From positions 1 to 22,882 of the IMG/VR virus record IMGVR_UViG_3300020172_002077: DNA of 22,882 nucleotides; one strand, written 5' to 3'. Within the stretch, counting starts at the first letter, position 1. Each line of letters opens with the position of its first letter. The stretch comes from a virus. The position numbers and the translations under genes were made by a program. Positions 1-8,188 of the stretch are shown in pieces. The notes under the pieces are model-generated. The model was not told where the DNA came from. It did no database searches and saw only the letters and a list, made by a program, of their open reading frames with translations.

Positions 1-680
1 AGAAGCCCGACGCTCAAGTGAGCCGAGAGGACTACGAGGCACTTCGGAAGAGAGTCGAAGGACAGGAACTACTTCTAAAGAGACGCACAAGCGATCTCGC
101 AGATGTAAAAAGACAGCTTCGGGACTTCATAGAGAAGAATACGCAGAATCTTGACGAACAGTGGTTAGAGTCACCGACTCAAGCCTACGCCAAAGCGCGG
201 CAGGTAGAGATGGCTCAACAGAAGCTCCAAGAGACTGAAGCCGAAGAACAGGCTTTAACCAACGCACACCAAGCGCAGGTATTGCTTGAGCATCATGTAG
301 GGCAGGACAACTACGATGTGGAAGCTATCGCTCAATCATTGATTGACGATGGTATGCCGCAAGAGTTTGTTCAAGGCTTCGTACAAAACCCGTACCAAGC
401 CGCTTTACCTGAGACGCTCATTCAGCTCGCAAAGAGAGCTAGTGCCGAGAAGAAGGTAAGAGCAATGGAGCAAGCGCTCCAGCAGCTAGTACCCTATACG
501 AAGCAGCTCTTAGAGGAGAGAAAGCAGTTGCCTCAAAACGTGCTTAAAAATGTGTCGTCGGCTCTGCGACAGTCACCCCAAGTTACAGCAGCAGCGGGTG
601 GTACTGGGCAGTCTGCATCGCGGACTGTTGACCCTAGTTTGATGAGCGACTCTGAATTGGAGCAGTTCCTGAAAGGCTAA
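1..680 (+). CDS. Scaffolding-like head protein, C-terminal part (5' partial)
   Basis: The frame is open to the left edge: codons from base 3 read K-P-D-A-Q before the GTG at 18, so that GTG is probably internal and the true start lies outside the window. The visible part, about 225 residues, is very hydrophilic and helical, with a coiled-coil-like N-terminal stretch, many Gln/Glu/Lys/Arg residues, an Ala/Gly/Thr linker and an acidic tail ending DSELEQFLKG. This composition, and the position 18 bases upstream of the major capsid gene, fit a capsid scaffolding protein, which directs procapsid assembly and leaves before or during DNA packaging. No catalytic motif is visible. The family is inferred from composition and gene order rather than from a recognised signature. 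Confidence 0.6.
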   Translation, partial: KPDAQVSREDYEALRKRVEGQELLLKRRTSDLADVKRQLRDFIEKNTQNLDEQWLESPTQAYAKARQVEMAQQKLQETEAEEQALTNAHQAQVLLEHHVGQDNYDVEAIAQSLIDDGMPQEFVQGFVQNPYQAALPETLIQLAKRASAEKKVRAMEQALQQLVPYTKQLLEERKQLPQNVLKNVSSALRQSPQVTAAAGGTGQSASRTVDPSLMSDSELEQFLKG

Positions 681-698
681 AAACTTTTAGGAATTAAA

Positions 699-1988
699 AT
701 GGCAAAGACAAGTTTTGCTACTAACGATGCCTTAACAAAAAAGGCATGGGAAGAGAAGCTCTTTCGCGACAGCGTGAAAGAGTCGTACTTCAGTAAGTTC
801 GTTGGCTCAGGCGCTGACACGATTGTAACGGAGAAGACACAGCTTTCGAAGGACAAGGGTATTTAGTTGCCCCTCGCTTATGAAGCGAGAAAATTGGGGA
901 AAATCGGTGAACCCTGAGATGGGAATACCGAGGTAAGCGAGGGAAGTAACGAGCCCCTGCCACCGTAGAGCGTAGGAGATGAAACTCGGTAACGAGAATA
1001 TAAGCTCCCAAGAGTCCCCGACACCGAAAGGTGAAAATGTACGCCGAGCTTACTGGAATAGAACGGTAAGAAGCAGAGGATAAAAAGCCTTTGCGATAAC
1101 AGACTGGACGAGATCACCATCGGCCTTCGCATGAAGCTCGCTGGCGCTGGCGTTACTGAGGGTCAGATACTTGAGGGCAACGAGGAGAAGCTTTCAACCT
1201 ACAGCATGAAGGTAACACTCAAGCAGTATCGTCACGCGGTTCGTGATGATGGTGCAATGAGCCGTAAGCGAGCAATGTTCGACATCGGCGCTGAGTCCGA
1301 GGCTGCGTTGAAGGATTGGACGTCTGAGAAGATTGACCAGCTTCACTTTGATGAGGCTGGTGTTGGCGCGGGAGCTTCGGCTAATCCGTCCAAGATATTC
1401 TACAAGACATCTTCAGGTGTATTGGCAACGGGAACTGCGGCAACAGCTAAGTCGGCTCTTACAACGGCTGATGGAAAGCTTACGCTTAACATGCTCTCGT
1501 TCCTCAAGACCTGGGCTTTGACTGGTGGAAATCGTTCGTACATTCCGCTTCGTCCAGTAAAGGTTGAGGGTAAGCCTTACTTCGTGCTCCTGACTCACCC
1601 AGATGCCGTGTATGACCTTCGAGCTAGCTCGGAGTTCCAACAGGCTATGCGTGAGGCTGAATTGCGGGGTCCACAAAACCCTTTATTTTCCGGGGCAGTT
1701 GCAATCTGGGACGGTGTCGTAGTTCACGCGCATGAAAACTGCGCTATCGCTACTGACTCTGGAGCTGGATCGAACGTTCCGTGGGTTAAGTCTGCACTTC
1801 CTGGAGCGCAAGCCTTATGCGTTGCATACGGTAAGCGTCCTGAGGTCGTTCAGAAGACCTTCGACTACGACAATGAGGAAGGATACGCGACGGGCGTAAT
1901 CATGGGCGTGAAGAAGTCTATCTTCAACTCGCTCGATTACGGTTCGCTTGGTGTTTACCTCGCTCGTACTAACGTGGCTGGAAGCTAA
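699..1988 (+). CDS. Major capsid protein, N4-gp56 family; join(699..860,1107..1988), split by a group I intron
   Basis: Exon 1 (699-860, 54 codons) starts with ATG preceded by an AGGA ribosome site and ends ...TEKTQLSKDKG. Exon 2 (1107-1988) continues DEITIGLRMKLAGAGV and runs to TAA. Joined, they give 347 residues, a normal length for this family, and restore the typical N-terminal block: a basic Lys-Gly-Asp-x-Ile-Thr turn, then G-L-R-M-K-L-x-G-x-G-V, then LEGNEE and a Tyr-Arg-His-Ala-Val-Arg motif. The family forms the icosahedral shell (HK97 fold). Reading exon 2 from the ATG at 1131 alone would lose about 62 N-terminal residues that include conserved sequence, so that short reading is not the real product. 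Family assignment is from recognised motifs; the splice is inferred from RNA structure and frame restoration. Confidence 0.88.
861..1106 (+). ncRNA. Group I self-splicing intron in the capsid gene
   Basis: The 246-base insert has the order of helices of a group I intron. P1: exon GGGU (857-860) with GCCC (869-872), giving U860.G869 at the 5' splice site. P2: 873-879/883-889, 7 bp. P3: 894-900/1015-1021. P4: 904-908/927-931. P5: 912-914/921-923, with A-rich J4/5. P6: 932-934/962-964 plus an inner stem. Extra hairpin 985-988/993-996 with GUAA loop. P7: 1002-1007/1046-1051. P8: 1022-1025/1030-1033 with GAAA loop. P9: 1052-1055/1064-1067. P9.1: 1073-1079/1088-1094. The last intron base is G1106. 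P10 can form between 866-868 and exon bases 1107-1109. There is no homing endonuclease gene. An in-frame TAG lies at intron bases 4-6. The subgroup and exact P7 pairing are uncertain. Confidence 0.85.
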
Positions 1989-2003
1989 TAGGAGGATACT
2001 GAA

Positions 2004-2417
2004 ATGGCTACTTTTCAATCTGATAAGACAGTATCAACCGTACAAGCTCGTAACGGTATCGACATTACGTCGGTCACTGGAACGTTCACGGTTAGTGCTA
2101 ACCTCGCTGCAAACGATGTAGTTGAGATGGTAAAGATTCCTGCGCGGGCAACCGTTCAGGAGGTTATCGTTTCCTCGTCTGCATCAATCGCAGCAACATC
2201 AACTGGTGAAGTCGGAGACGGAGCGGACACAGACCGATTCGTTACTACTGGCTCTATCGGCGGTGGTGCGGCTTCGTTGGGGCGTCTTAACGCTGCAACG
2301 GGTCACGGGTATACTTACACTAGCGATGATACGATTGACATTAAGTTTACTGTTCAGACGACCCCCACAACGGGCGCTGTCATTAAGCTGACTGCAATCT
2401 ACACGCTTCAGTCGTAG
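2004..2417 (+). CDS. Small beta-rich protein after the capsid gene (possible head decoration protein)
   Basis: This 137-residue protein begins 15 bases after the capsid stop, with a strong GGAGGA ribosome site at 1991-1996. It is rich in Thr, Ala, Ser and Val and has almost no Cys or Trp. It has alternating strand-like segments (TVQEVIVSSSASIAATS, IDIKFTVQT, AVIKLTAIYTLQS) and looks like a compact beta protein. I do not recognise a named family. Its place between the major capsid gene and a terminator means it shares the capsid transcript and may be made in similar amounts, which fits a decoration or minor head protein. That role is inferred from position only. Confidence 0.65.
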   Translation: MATFQSDKTVSTVQARNGIDITSVTGTFTVSANLAANDVVEMVKIPARATVQEVIVSSSASIAATSTGEVGDGADTDRFVTTGSIGGGAASLGRLNAATGHGYTYTSDDTIDIKFTVQTTPTTGAVIKLTAIYTLQS

Positions 2418-2427
2418 GTTTTTTAGG

Positions 2428-2460
2428 GGGGAGTCGCCCGTATGGGGCTCTCCCCGTTTT
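2428..2460 (+). terminator. Rho-independent terminator after the capsid operon
   Basis: A G-rich arm GGGGAG (2428-2433) pairs with CTCCCC (2450-2455); an inner CCC/GGG pairing can extend the stem across a small internal loop. The stem is followed by G and TTTT (2457-2460). It lies in a 54-base gap between the 137-residue protein and the gp4-like gene. It would separate high-level head transcription from lower tail-gene transcription, probably with some read-through because no promoter is obvious downstream. Confidence 0.65.
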
Positions 2461-2471
2461 AAGAGGGTGAC

Positions 2472-3149
2472 ATGGCTGCATCGGATTACGACTTCAACTC
2501 CACAAGAAACGAGATCATCGAGAGAGCGTTCCGCATTATCGGCAAGAATCCGATAGGCGAGCCGCTACCTGGCGAGATGATGACTCAAGCCGTAATCGCT
2601 CTGAACTCGATGGTTAAGAGCTGGCAGAGCAAGCATGTGTTTCTCTGGACCATTCAGGACTTCACCCAGACGCTAAGCGCTGGAGTCGCTAGCTACTCCC
2701 TGGCAGCCTCTGACCCTCCTGTGTACGCGCTCGATAGGGCGTACCTTCGCATTGATAACTTCGACCGCAAGTGTGACATAGCCTCATGGCGGCAGTATTG
2801 GGACATTCAGGACAAGACAAGTACAGGCGACCCCTCGGTTGTGGCGCTAACTACAAGCATCACCCCGACTCTTTATGTTTGGCCAGTCCCGACGCAGACC
2901 CGAAGCCTAAAGTTCTCAGCGCTTGTAAAGCTAAAAGACTTCGACACGGCAGGCGGCAATCCAGACTTCCCAGTTCGCTACCTCGATGCTCTGACATTCG
3001 GACTAGCTCATGCTCTATCCTTTGAATACGGACTACCCCTCCCAGAGAGACGAGAGCTTGAGCGGCAATACCAGACTTCCTTTGCGGAAGCTAAGAGCGG
3101 CGAGAGAGAGCGGGCAGACTTTGAGTTTTGTGATGGAGCGTTTAACTAA
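2472..3149 (+). CDS. P22 gp4-like head-to-tail adaptor (tail accessory factor)
   Basis: This 225-residue protein opens with helical sequence after a short acidic start (NEIIERAFRIIGKNPIGE), followed by a helix ending in a Leu-Asn-x-Met-Val-Lys-x-Trp signature. Next comes a strand-rich middle containing LYVWPVP, and a C-terminal helix with LPERRELERQY. This is the pattern of the P22 gp4 family, which binds the portal after packaging and forms the first ring of the short tail; the length is slightly above that of P22 gp4. An AGAGGGTG ribosome site precedes the ATG. The stop overlaps the fibre-gene start by one base (TAATG). The gp10-like hub gene lies two genes downstream, which supports the assignment. 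Confidence 0.78.
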   Translation: MAASDYDFNSTRNEIIERAFRIIGKNPIGEPLPGEMMTQAVIALNSMVKSWQSKHVFLWTIQDFTQTLSAGVASYSLAASDPPVYALDRAYLRIDNFDRKCDIASWRQYWDIQDKTSTGDPSVVALTTSITPTLYVWPVPTQTRSLKFSALVKLKDFDTAGGNPDFPVRYLDALTFGLAHALSFEYGLPLPERRELERQYQTSFAEAKSGERERADFEFCDGAFN

Positions 3150-4699
3150 TGGCAACCGCAGTACAGGTAGAATCCCTCTGGAACGGTCTCACTGATAACA
3201 GTGGTCAGCCATTAGCGGCAGGCAAGGTGTATACATACAACGCTGGCACCACGAATCCAGTGTCTCTGTTTACCGCCTCCGACAAGACTTCCTCCGCCAC
3301 GAACCCGCTTATCCTCGATGCTTACGGCAAGGCTCAAGTATGGGCTGACGGGCGATACAAGTTCGTTGTTAAGACTAGCGCAGATGTCACTCTCTACACG
3401 TTGGATAATCTCCTCTACGGATTCGACGACACGACGGTACTCTACGGAGGTACTTCCACTGGTTCCGCTAACGCCCAGATAGTAAGTGTTCCAGCCACGG
3501 TGACGAGTTACGCCAATGGACAGACTATCTCCTTTATCGCTGGGTACACCAACACTGGCGCTACTACTATACAGTTCAATAGTCTTTCGGCTGTAAATCT
3601 TGTTAAGGGTCCGACACCTTCAAGCCTTCAAGCGGGAGACCTGATCGTAGGACAGCTCTACACGGCTACATATCACGGAGGGGCTTTCCGTCTTCAGGAC
3701 TATCCGAGCGTGGCTGATGTTCAGCGGTCGAGGTTTGAGACGCTGTCGAATGTCGGCGGTACTAATACCATCGTTGGAGACCTAACGCCCGCGATTACAT
3801 CTTATGAGTCGGGTCTGCGTGTCAGATTCAAAGCAGCAAACAGCAATACTGCGGCAGCAACTCTTAATGTTAATGGGCTCGGGGCTAAGGCGGTCCAGTA
3901 TAATAATGCTGCACTAGCAAGCGGAGAAGTCGCTCAGAATCTTTATCATGACGCTGTTTATGATGGCACCCAATTTCAACTTCTTAATCCAGCACTAAGC
4001 GCATCGACTAGAACGCTACCAGCTCAGGTGGGGCAGGTTCAGGATGGCGACTATATCTGGCTGGGGACTACCGCTGGAACAGCAACTGCTCAGACAGCTA
4101 GCGCCGCTCCCGCTATTACTGCTTACAAGGCTGGGCAAAAGTTTCGGCTAAGAGTAGGCGCTGGGCTCGGAAGCACTGGTAATTCAAATACAACCCATAC
4201 AATCAATATAAACGGGCTTGGGGCAAAGAATCTGTGCCTATTTGATTATAGTCTCCCCACGTTAGGAACTTGGGCTGCCAATTCGATCATCGAGTGTGTC
4301 TACGAGGGCACCAATTTCATAATCACTAACAATCCAGGAGGAGTGGTGAGCTTTACGCCAGCGGTCACGGCTAGTGGAAGTATGACCATTTCCTCTCTTG
4401 TTGTGAACGATGCTCGCTTTGTGAAGCAGGGGCGCCTCGTGACGATCAATGTTGATCTGAGCCTAACAACGGGTGGTACCGCTGCTCAACAGATCTTAGT
4501 CTCGATGCCAGTTAATGCTACGGGCTATCAATACCTGACGGTTTTGCCTGCTATCAACTACGATGCAGGAACCTCTATCGGCTATGTTCAGCTTTCGTCC
4601 CCGCCTACGTTTGTCGTTACTAGAGACCTTAACGCAACAAACTGGACCATTGGAGCTGGCAAGTCTGTTCGTTTCCACTTTACCTACATTTCGGTCTAG
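3149..4699 (+). CDS. Tail fibre / receptor-binding protein with three internal repeats
   Basis: A 516-residue virion surface protein. Residues 1-90 form a particle-binding head of the type found at the start of many tail fibres and spikes: Gln-Pro-Leu-Ala-Ala-Gly-Lys-Val-Tyr-Thr-Tyr, then Pro-Leu-Ile-Leu-Asp-Ala-Tyr-Gly-Lys-Ala, then a Trp-Ala-Asp-Gly-x-Tyr-Lys segment. About residues 95-180, 199-280 and 303-395 are three diverged repeats sharing Pro-x-Ile-Thr-x-Tyr-x-x-Gly, Asn-Thr-x-x-x-x-x-x-x-x-Asn-Gly-Leu-Gly-Ala-Lys and a closing Tyr-x-Gly-Thr-x-Phe. The last 115 residues are a beta-rich fibre tip. No lyase or hydrolase motif is visible, so receptor binding rather than enzymatic depolymerisation is favoured. 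The next gene is a tail-assembly chaperone homologue. Confidence 0.75.
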   Translation: MATAVQVESLWNGLTDNSGQPLAAGKVYTYNAGTTNPVSLFTASDKTSSATNPLILDAYGKAQVWADGRYKFVVKTSADVTLYTLDNLLYGFDDTTVLYGGTSTGSANAQIVSVPATVTSYANGQTISFIAGYTNTGATTIQFNSLSAVNLVKGPTPSSLQAGDLIVGQLYTATYHGGAFRLQDYPSVADVQRSRFETLSNVGGTNTIVGDLTPAITSYESGLRVRFKAANSNTAAATLNVNGLGAKAVQYNNAALASGEVAQNLYHDAVYDGTQFQLLNPALSASTRTLPAQVGQVQDGDYIWLGTTAGTATAQTASAAPAITAYKAGQKFRLRVGAGLGSTGNSNTTHTININGLGAKNLCLFDYSLPTLGTWAANSIIECVYEGTNFIITNNPGGVVSFTPAVTASGSMTISSLVVNDARFVKQGRLVTINVDLSLTTGGTAAQQILVSMPVNATGYQYLTVLPAINYDAGTSIGYVQLSSPPTFVVTRDLNATNWTIGAGKSVRFHFTYISV

Positions 4700-4701
4700 C
4701 C

Positions 4702-4944
4702 ATGAAATACCTTGATATCTGCCCACCACCATTCAGACCCGATGAGTGTTCAGACGCGTTCATCGCCGAGTATTGCAAAGCGTGGCGAAACCGCCAGCTT
4801 GCCGCCTCAGACTGGACGCAGCTCTCAGATGCTCCCGTTGCCAACAAGGTAGAATGGGCGACATATCGACAAGAGCTGCGAGACCTTCCGACTCAGAACG
4901 CCGACCCCAAGCTTTGGGTATTACCTCAACCTCCTCAGGACTAA
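4702..4944 (+). CDS. Tail fibre assembly chaperone-like protein
   Basis: An 80-residue protein two bases after the fibre gene. Its C-terminal half has the pattern of the phage tail assembly chaperone domain: Asp-Trp-Thr-Gln-Leu, then a Trp-x-x-Tyr-Arg-Gln-x-Leu-Arg-Asp-Leu-Pro core, then a Trp-Val-Leu-Pro-Gln-Pro-Pro end. Proteins of this family help fold or trimerise fibre tips and usually sit directly downstream of their fibre gene, as here. Whether it remains in the virion is unknown. No separate ribosome site is clear, so its translation is probably coupled to the fibre gene. Confidence 0.75.
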   Translation: MKYLDICPPPFRPDECSDAFIAEYCKAWRNRQLAASDWTQLSDAPVANKVEWATYRQELRDLPTQNADPKLWVLPQPPQD

Positions 4945-6363
4945 ATGCCAACCGTCAAGCTCCCCATCTTTGCTCCGATACAGAAAGGCGTAGACGGAAT
5001 AGAGCTATCCGACGACAACTTCTCGCTATTCGATGGCTATCGCACGATAGGCGGTGGAACAATTAAGCGCCCTGGCACAAAGGCTCTCTTCACAGCTAGT
5101 GCAGCTCTCGGCGTTGGTGTGGATGGTCTCTTCTACTGGGCAGAGAAGGATGTTGTGATGATGGTGGGCGGTGGGGACATCTACCAGCTCTCTTACATCT
5201 CAAACACTCCAGTAGTCACGAAGCTCACCTCTACGCCACTCCTCAATCAAGGCGCTCCTGTCTCAATGACGGTGGACGGTACGAACTTCTATGCGGCTAA
5301 TGGCGGCAAGATAGTTTACACGCCCGTAGGTGGAGTGCCTGCGTACATAACTGATGTGGATGCTCCAACGACGGTTTCGCAGATAGCCTTTCTTGATGGC
5401 TATGTCATAGCGATTGACGCGAGCAACAAGTTTTACTGGTCTGATGTAAACGCGGGAACGAGTTGGAACGCTCTTAGCTTCGCTAGTGCGGCGGGCAGCC
5501 CTGACTTGATATCAGCCATGAAGGTGTTCAACCGAGAGATATACCTGCTTGGGCAGCGCAGCGTTGAAGTCTGGGAGAACGACGGCACTACTCCTTTCTC
5601 GCGTATCCCTGGCGGCTTTATTCAATCTGGATGCTCAGCTCCAAATGCGGTGATAGAGGACGAGAATGGTCTCTATTGGCTAGACGAAAACAGGCGATTG
5701 GTTCGGTTTGCTGGAAAGTCAGTAGAGCGTCTAAGCACTAGGTTCGATAGAGAGCTTCAAAGCTTGAGCAAGGTGTCTGATGCAGTCGCGTGCAAGATAC
5801 AGATCGACGGTTATGTGTTCTTTGTCTTCACGTTTAAGTTCGACAATCGGACTCTCGTATACAATCAGACCGTGGACGACTGGGGCGAGTGGGGTAAGTG
5901 GAATCTCACGGACGCTAAGTATGATAAGTGGGTTGGTAGCGGCTATTGCTACGCAGAGCGATGGGGATTGCACCTGACGGGACGCGCTGATTCGCTGATA
6001 GTCTGTGAGCTAAGCAAGGACCTTGCTGACGACAACGGCGACATGATTCGGCTTGCTCGAATTACGGGACATATCGACAACGGCACCTCCAAGACCAAGC
6101 AATGTGATGAGGTTAGGTTTCGCGCAAAGCGTGGAGCAGGGCTCTCCGATAGAACCCCGAAGCTAATGTTGCGATACAAGCTGGATAATCGTGGCTGGTC
6201 TACTATCAAAGAGTTCTCGCTGGGAGATATTGGCAACTACGAGTTCGTTCTGCGGGATATACGCCGTCACCAATACAGGACCAAGCAGTACGAGTTCACA
6301 GCTACAGATGCGGTAGACGTGGTATTTTCTAACGCAGAGGAAGACATTGAGGTGCTTCGATGA
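4945..6363 (+). CDS. P22 gp10-like tail hub / packaged-DNA stabilisation protein
   Basis: A 472-residue protein beginning directly after the preceding stop codon. It has repeated strand blocks such as VDGLFYWAEKDVVMMVGGGDIY, then YVIAIDASNKFYWSD, then SVEVWEND and GLYWLDENRRLVRF, consistent with a propeller-like body. The opening (Ile-Phe-Ala-Pro with Gly-Val-Asp-Gly-Ile-Glu) and a Trp-Glu-Asn-Asp-Gly block followed by Phe-x-Arg-Ile-Pro-Gly-Gly resemble the P22 gp10 family. That protein binds below gp4 and seals the packaged head. The length matches the family (P22 gp10 is 472 residues). It overlaps the next gene by ATGA at 6360-6363. Unusually, a fibre gene and its chaperone lie between it and the gp4 homologue. 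Confidence 0.75.
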   Translation: MPTVKLPIFAPIQKGVDGIELSDDNFSLFDGYRTIGGGTIKRPGTKALFTASAALGVGVDGLFYWAEKDVVMMVGGGDIYQLSYISNTPVVTKLTSTPLLNQGAPVSMTVDGTNFYAANGGKIVYTPVGGVPAYITDVDAPTTVSQIAFLDGYVIAIDASNKFYWSDVNAGTSWNALSFASAAGSPDLISAMKVFNREIYLLGQRSVEVWENDGTTPFSRIPGGFIQSGCSAPNAVIEDENGLYWLDENRRLVRFAGKSVERLSTRFDRELQSLSKVSDAVACKIQIDGYVFFVFTFKFDNRTLVYNQTVDDWGEWGKWNLTDAKYDKWVGSGYCYAERWGLHLTGRADSLIVCELSKDLADDNGDMIRLARITGHIDNGTSKTKQCDEVRFRAKRGAGLSDRTPKLMLRYKLDNRGWSTIKEFSLGDIGNYEFVLRDIRRHQYRTKQYEFTATDAVDVVFSNAEEDIEVLR

Positions 6364-6754
6364 CGATCAGAAGACCGCCGCGAGAATCGACTGATAGCTT
6401 CAGAGACCGCAAATGGAAGGAACAAGCCTTCTATGACGCCAACCGTCCAACTGGAGCGCAGGGTATACAAGGTCCAGCGGGTCCACAGGGTCCTACTGGC
6501 CCTACTGGTGCTACTGGTGCTCAAGGTCCCCAAGGCATCGCAGGTCCGACGACTGTGAATGTTGGCACAACAACAACCGTATCGTATGGAACTCCAGCGG
6601 GAGTGAGCAATGGCGGCGACTCCACGAATGTGGTGCTTAACTTCACTATCCCTCAGGGGACCCCTGGATTGACCGTAGCTTACATATTTGATGGTGGCGA
6701 CCCATACTCATCTTATTCGGTTGGCCCCGCCTTTGACTGCGGAGGGGTGAGTTA

Positions 6755-6755
<1 letters not shown>
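6360..6755 (+). CDS. Short collagen-like virion protein
   Basis: A 131-residue protein. Residues 1-30 are basic and charged. Residues 32-64 are eleven uninterrupted Gly-X-Y triplets, mainly GPT, GAQ and GPQ, which should form a collagen triple helix. The rest is a Thr/Val/Gly-rich strand region with [14 protein letters not shown], common in phage fibre proteins after collagen repeats. Start and stop overlap both neighbours (ATGA before, TAATG after). It probably forms a trimeric fibre or a spacer attached to the neck or tail. The exact role is unknown. Confidence 0.65.
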
Positions 6756-7501
<746 letters not shown>

Positions 7502-7518
7502 TCGAAATAGGATAAATC

Positions 7519-7944
7519 ATGGCAAATGCAATTTACCCAACAGCAAAAGACAAGTGGTTAAACCCTGGGACGCTAGGAACCTCGGTAGGTACTTCTATCG
7601 ACCTTATCGATGACACTATCAAAATAGCGTTGATCGACACTGGAACTTATACTTATAGCGCAGCTCATGAGTACTGGATATCAGCATCCAGTTCACTTGT
7701 AGGAACTGCTCAAACGCTCGTTACTAAGACTGTAGCAAGCGGCGTATTTGATGCAGCGGATGTCACGTTTCCTCTGGTAACTGGAGCAAGCATTGAAGCT
7801 CTTATTATCTTTAAGGATACGGGAGCGCCAAATACATCACCACTTATTCTTTACATCGACGTAGTAGCAAGCGGTCTACCCTTAACTCCATCAGGCGGAA
7901 ATGTTACGGCAACTTTCAACGCAAGCGGAATCTTTGCGCTCTAA
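7519..7944 (+). CDS. Conserved phage structural protein of unknown role (141 aa)
   Basis: A beta-rich protein with the pattern Lys-Ile-Ala-Leu-Ile-Asp-Thr-Gly-Thr-Tyr-Thr-Tyr, then Gly-Val-Phe-Asp-Ala-Ala-Asp-Val-Thr-Phe, then an IIFKDTGAP block and a closing Gly-Leu-Pro-Leu-Thr-Pro-Ser-Gly-Gly segment before Gly-Ile-Phe-Ala-Leu. Proteins of this shape are found widely among tailed-phage structural genes, usually near fibres, and to my knowledge have no proven function. An AGGA ribosome site lies ahead of the ATG. It is probably a virion surface or fibre-attachment component. Function is inferred from neighbourhood only. Confidence 0.6.
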   Translation: MANAIYPTAKDKWLNPGTLGTSVGTSIDLIDDTIKIALIDTGTYTYSAAHEYWISASSSLVGTAQTLVTKTVASGVFDAADVTFPLVTGASIEALIIFKDTGAPNTSPLILYIDVVASGLPLTPSGGNVTATFNASGIFAL

Positions 7945-7945
7945 T

Positions 7946-8188
7946 ATGATCGAAGAAGCACCAGCCTCTACACTCAAAAGCATATCCCTATCTCTTAACG
8001 AGTACGGGGAGCTGGTCATTGATGCCGTGGATGGTAATGACGAAGATGTAAGTAGAGCGGCGCTTCCTTTTCCACCCGGTGCTTTTTTATTAGCGTTTAA
8101 CCCTCTCACTTCCGATTGGACTACTGTACCGACGCAAGAGATTCCAGATGGATATGAGATAGCGAAAGTTATTAAGAAGGTAGAGTAA
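7946..8188 (+). CDS. Small acidic protein of unknown function (80 aa)
   Basis: The start is the ATG at 7946, right after the preceding stop (TAATATG); the longer upstream in-frame reading would overlap the previous gene and is less likely. The protein is acidic, with strand-like Ser-Leu-Asn-Glu-Tyr-Gly-Glu-Leu-Val-Ile-Asp-Ala and an exposed Asp-Gly-Asn-Asp-Glu-Asp turn. It has no signal peptide or membrane segment. Its stop overlaps the next start by one base (TAATG at 8186-8190). I do not recognise a family. Position suggests an accessory of the surface proteins that follow. Confidence 0.55.
   Translation: MIEEAPASTLKSISLSLNEYGELVIDAVDGNDEDVSRAALPFPPGAFLLAFNPLTSDWTTVPTQEIPDGYEIAKVIKKVE

Noticed and set aside
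790-1132. Reverse-strand ORFs over the intron (790-1011 and 878-1132)
   Set aside because: Ser/Arg/Leu-rich shadow frames with no recognisable domain; the DNA is explained by the intron. No homing endonuclease motif (LAGLIDADG, GIY-YIG, HNH) is present.
699-1988. Capsid gene as a pseudogene or a frameshift error
   Set aside because: The break is a 246-base structured insert, both exons are intact and in phase, and the joined protein matches the family. Damage or a sequencing error would not produce ordered group I helices.
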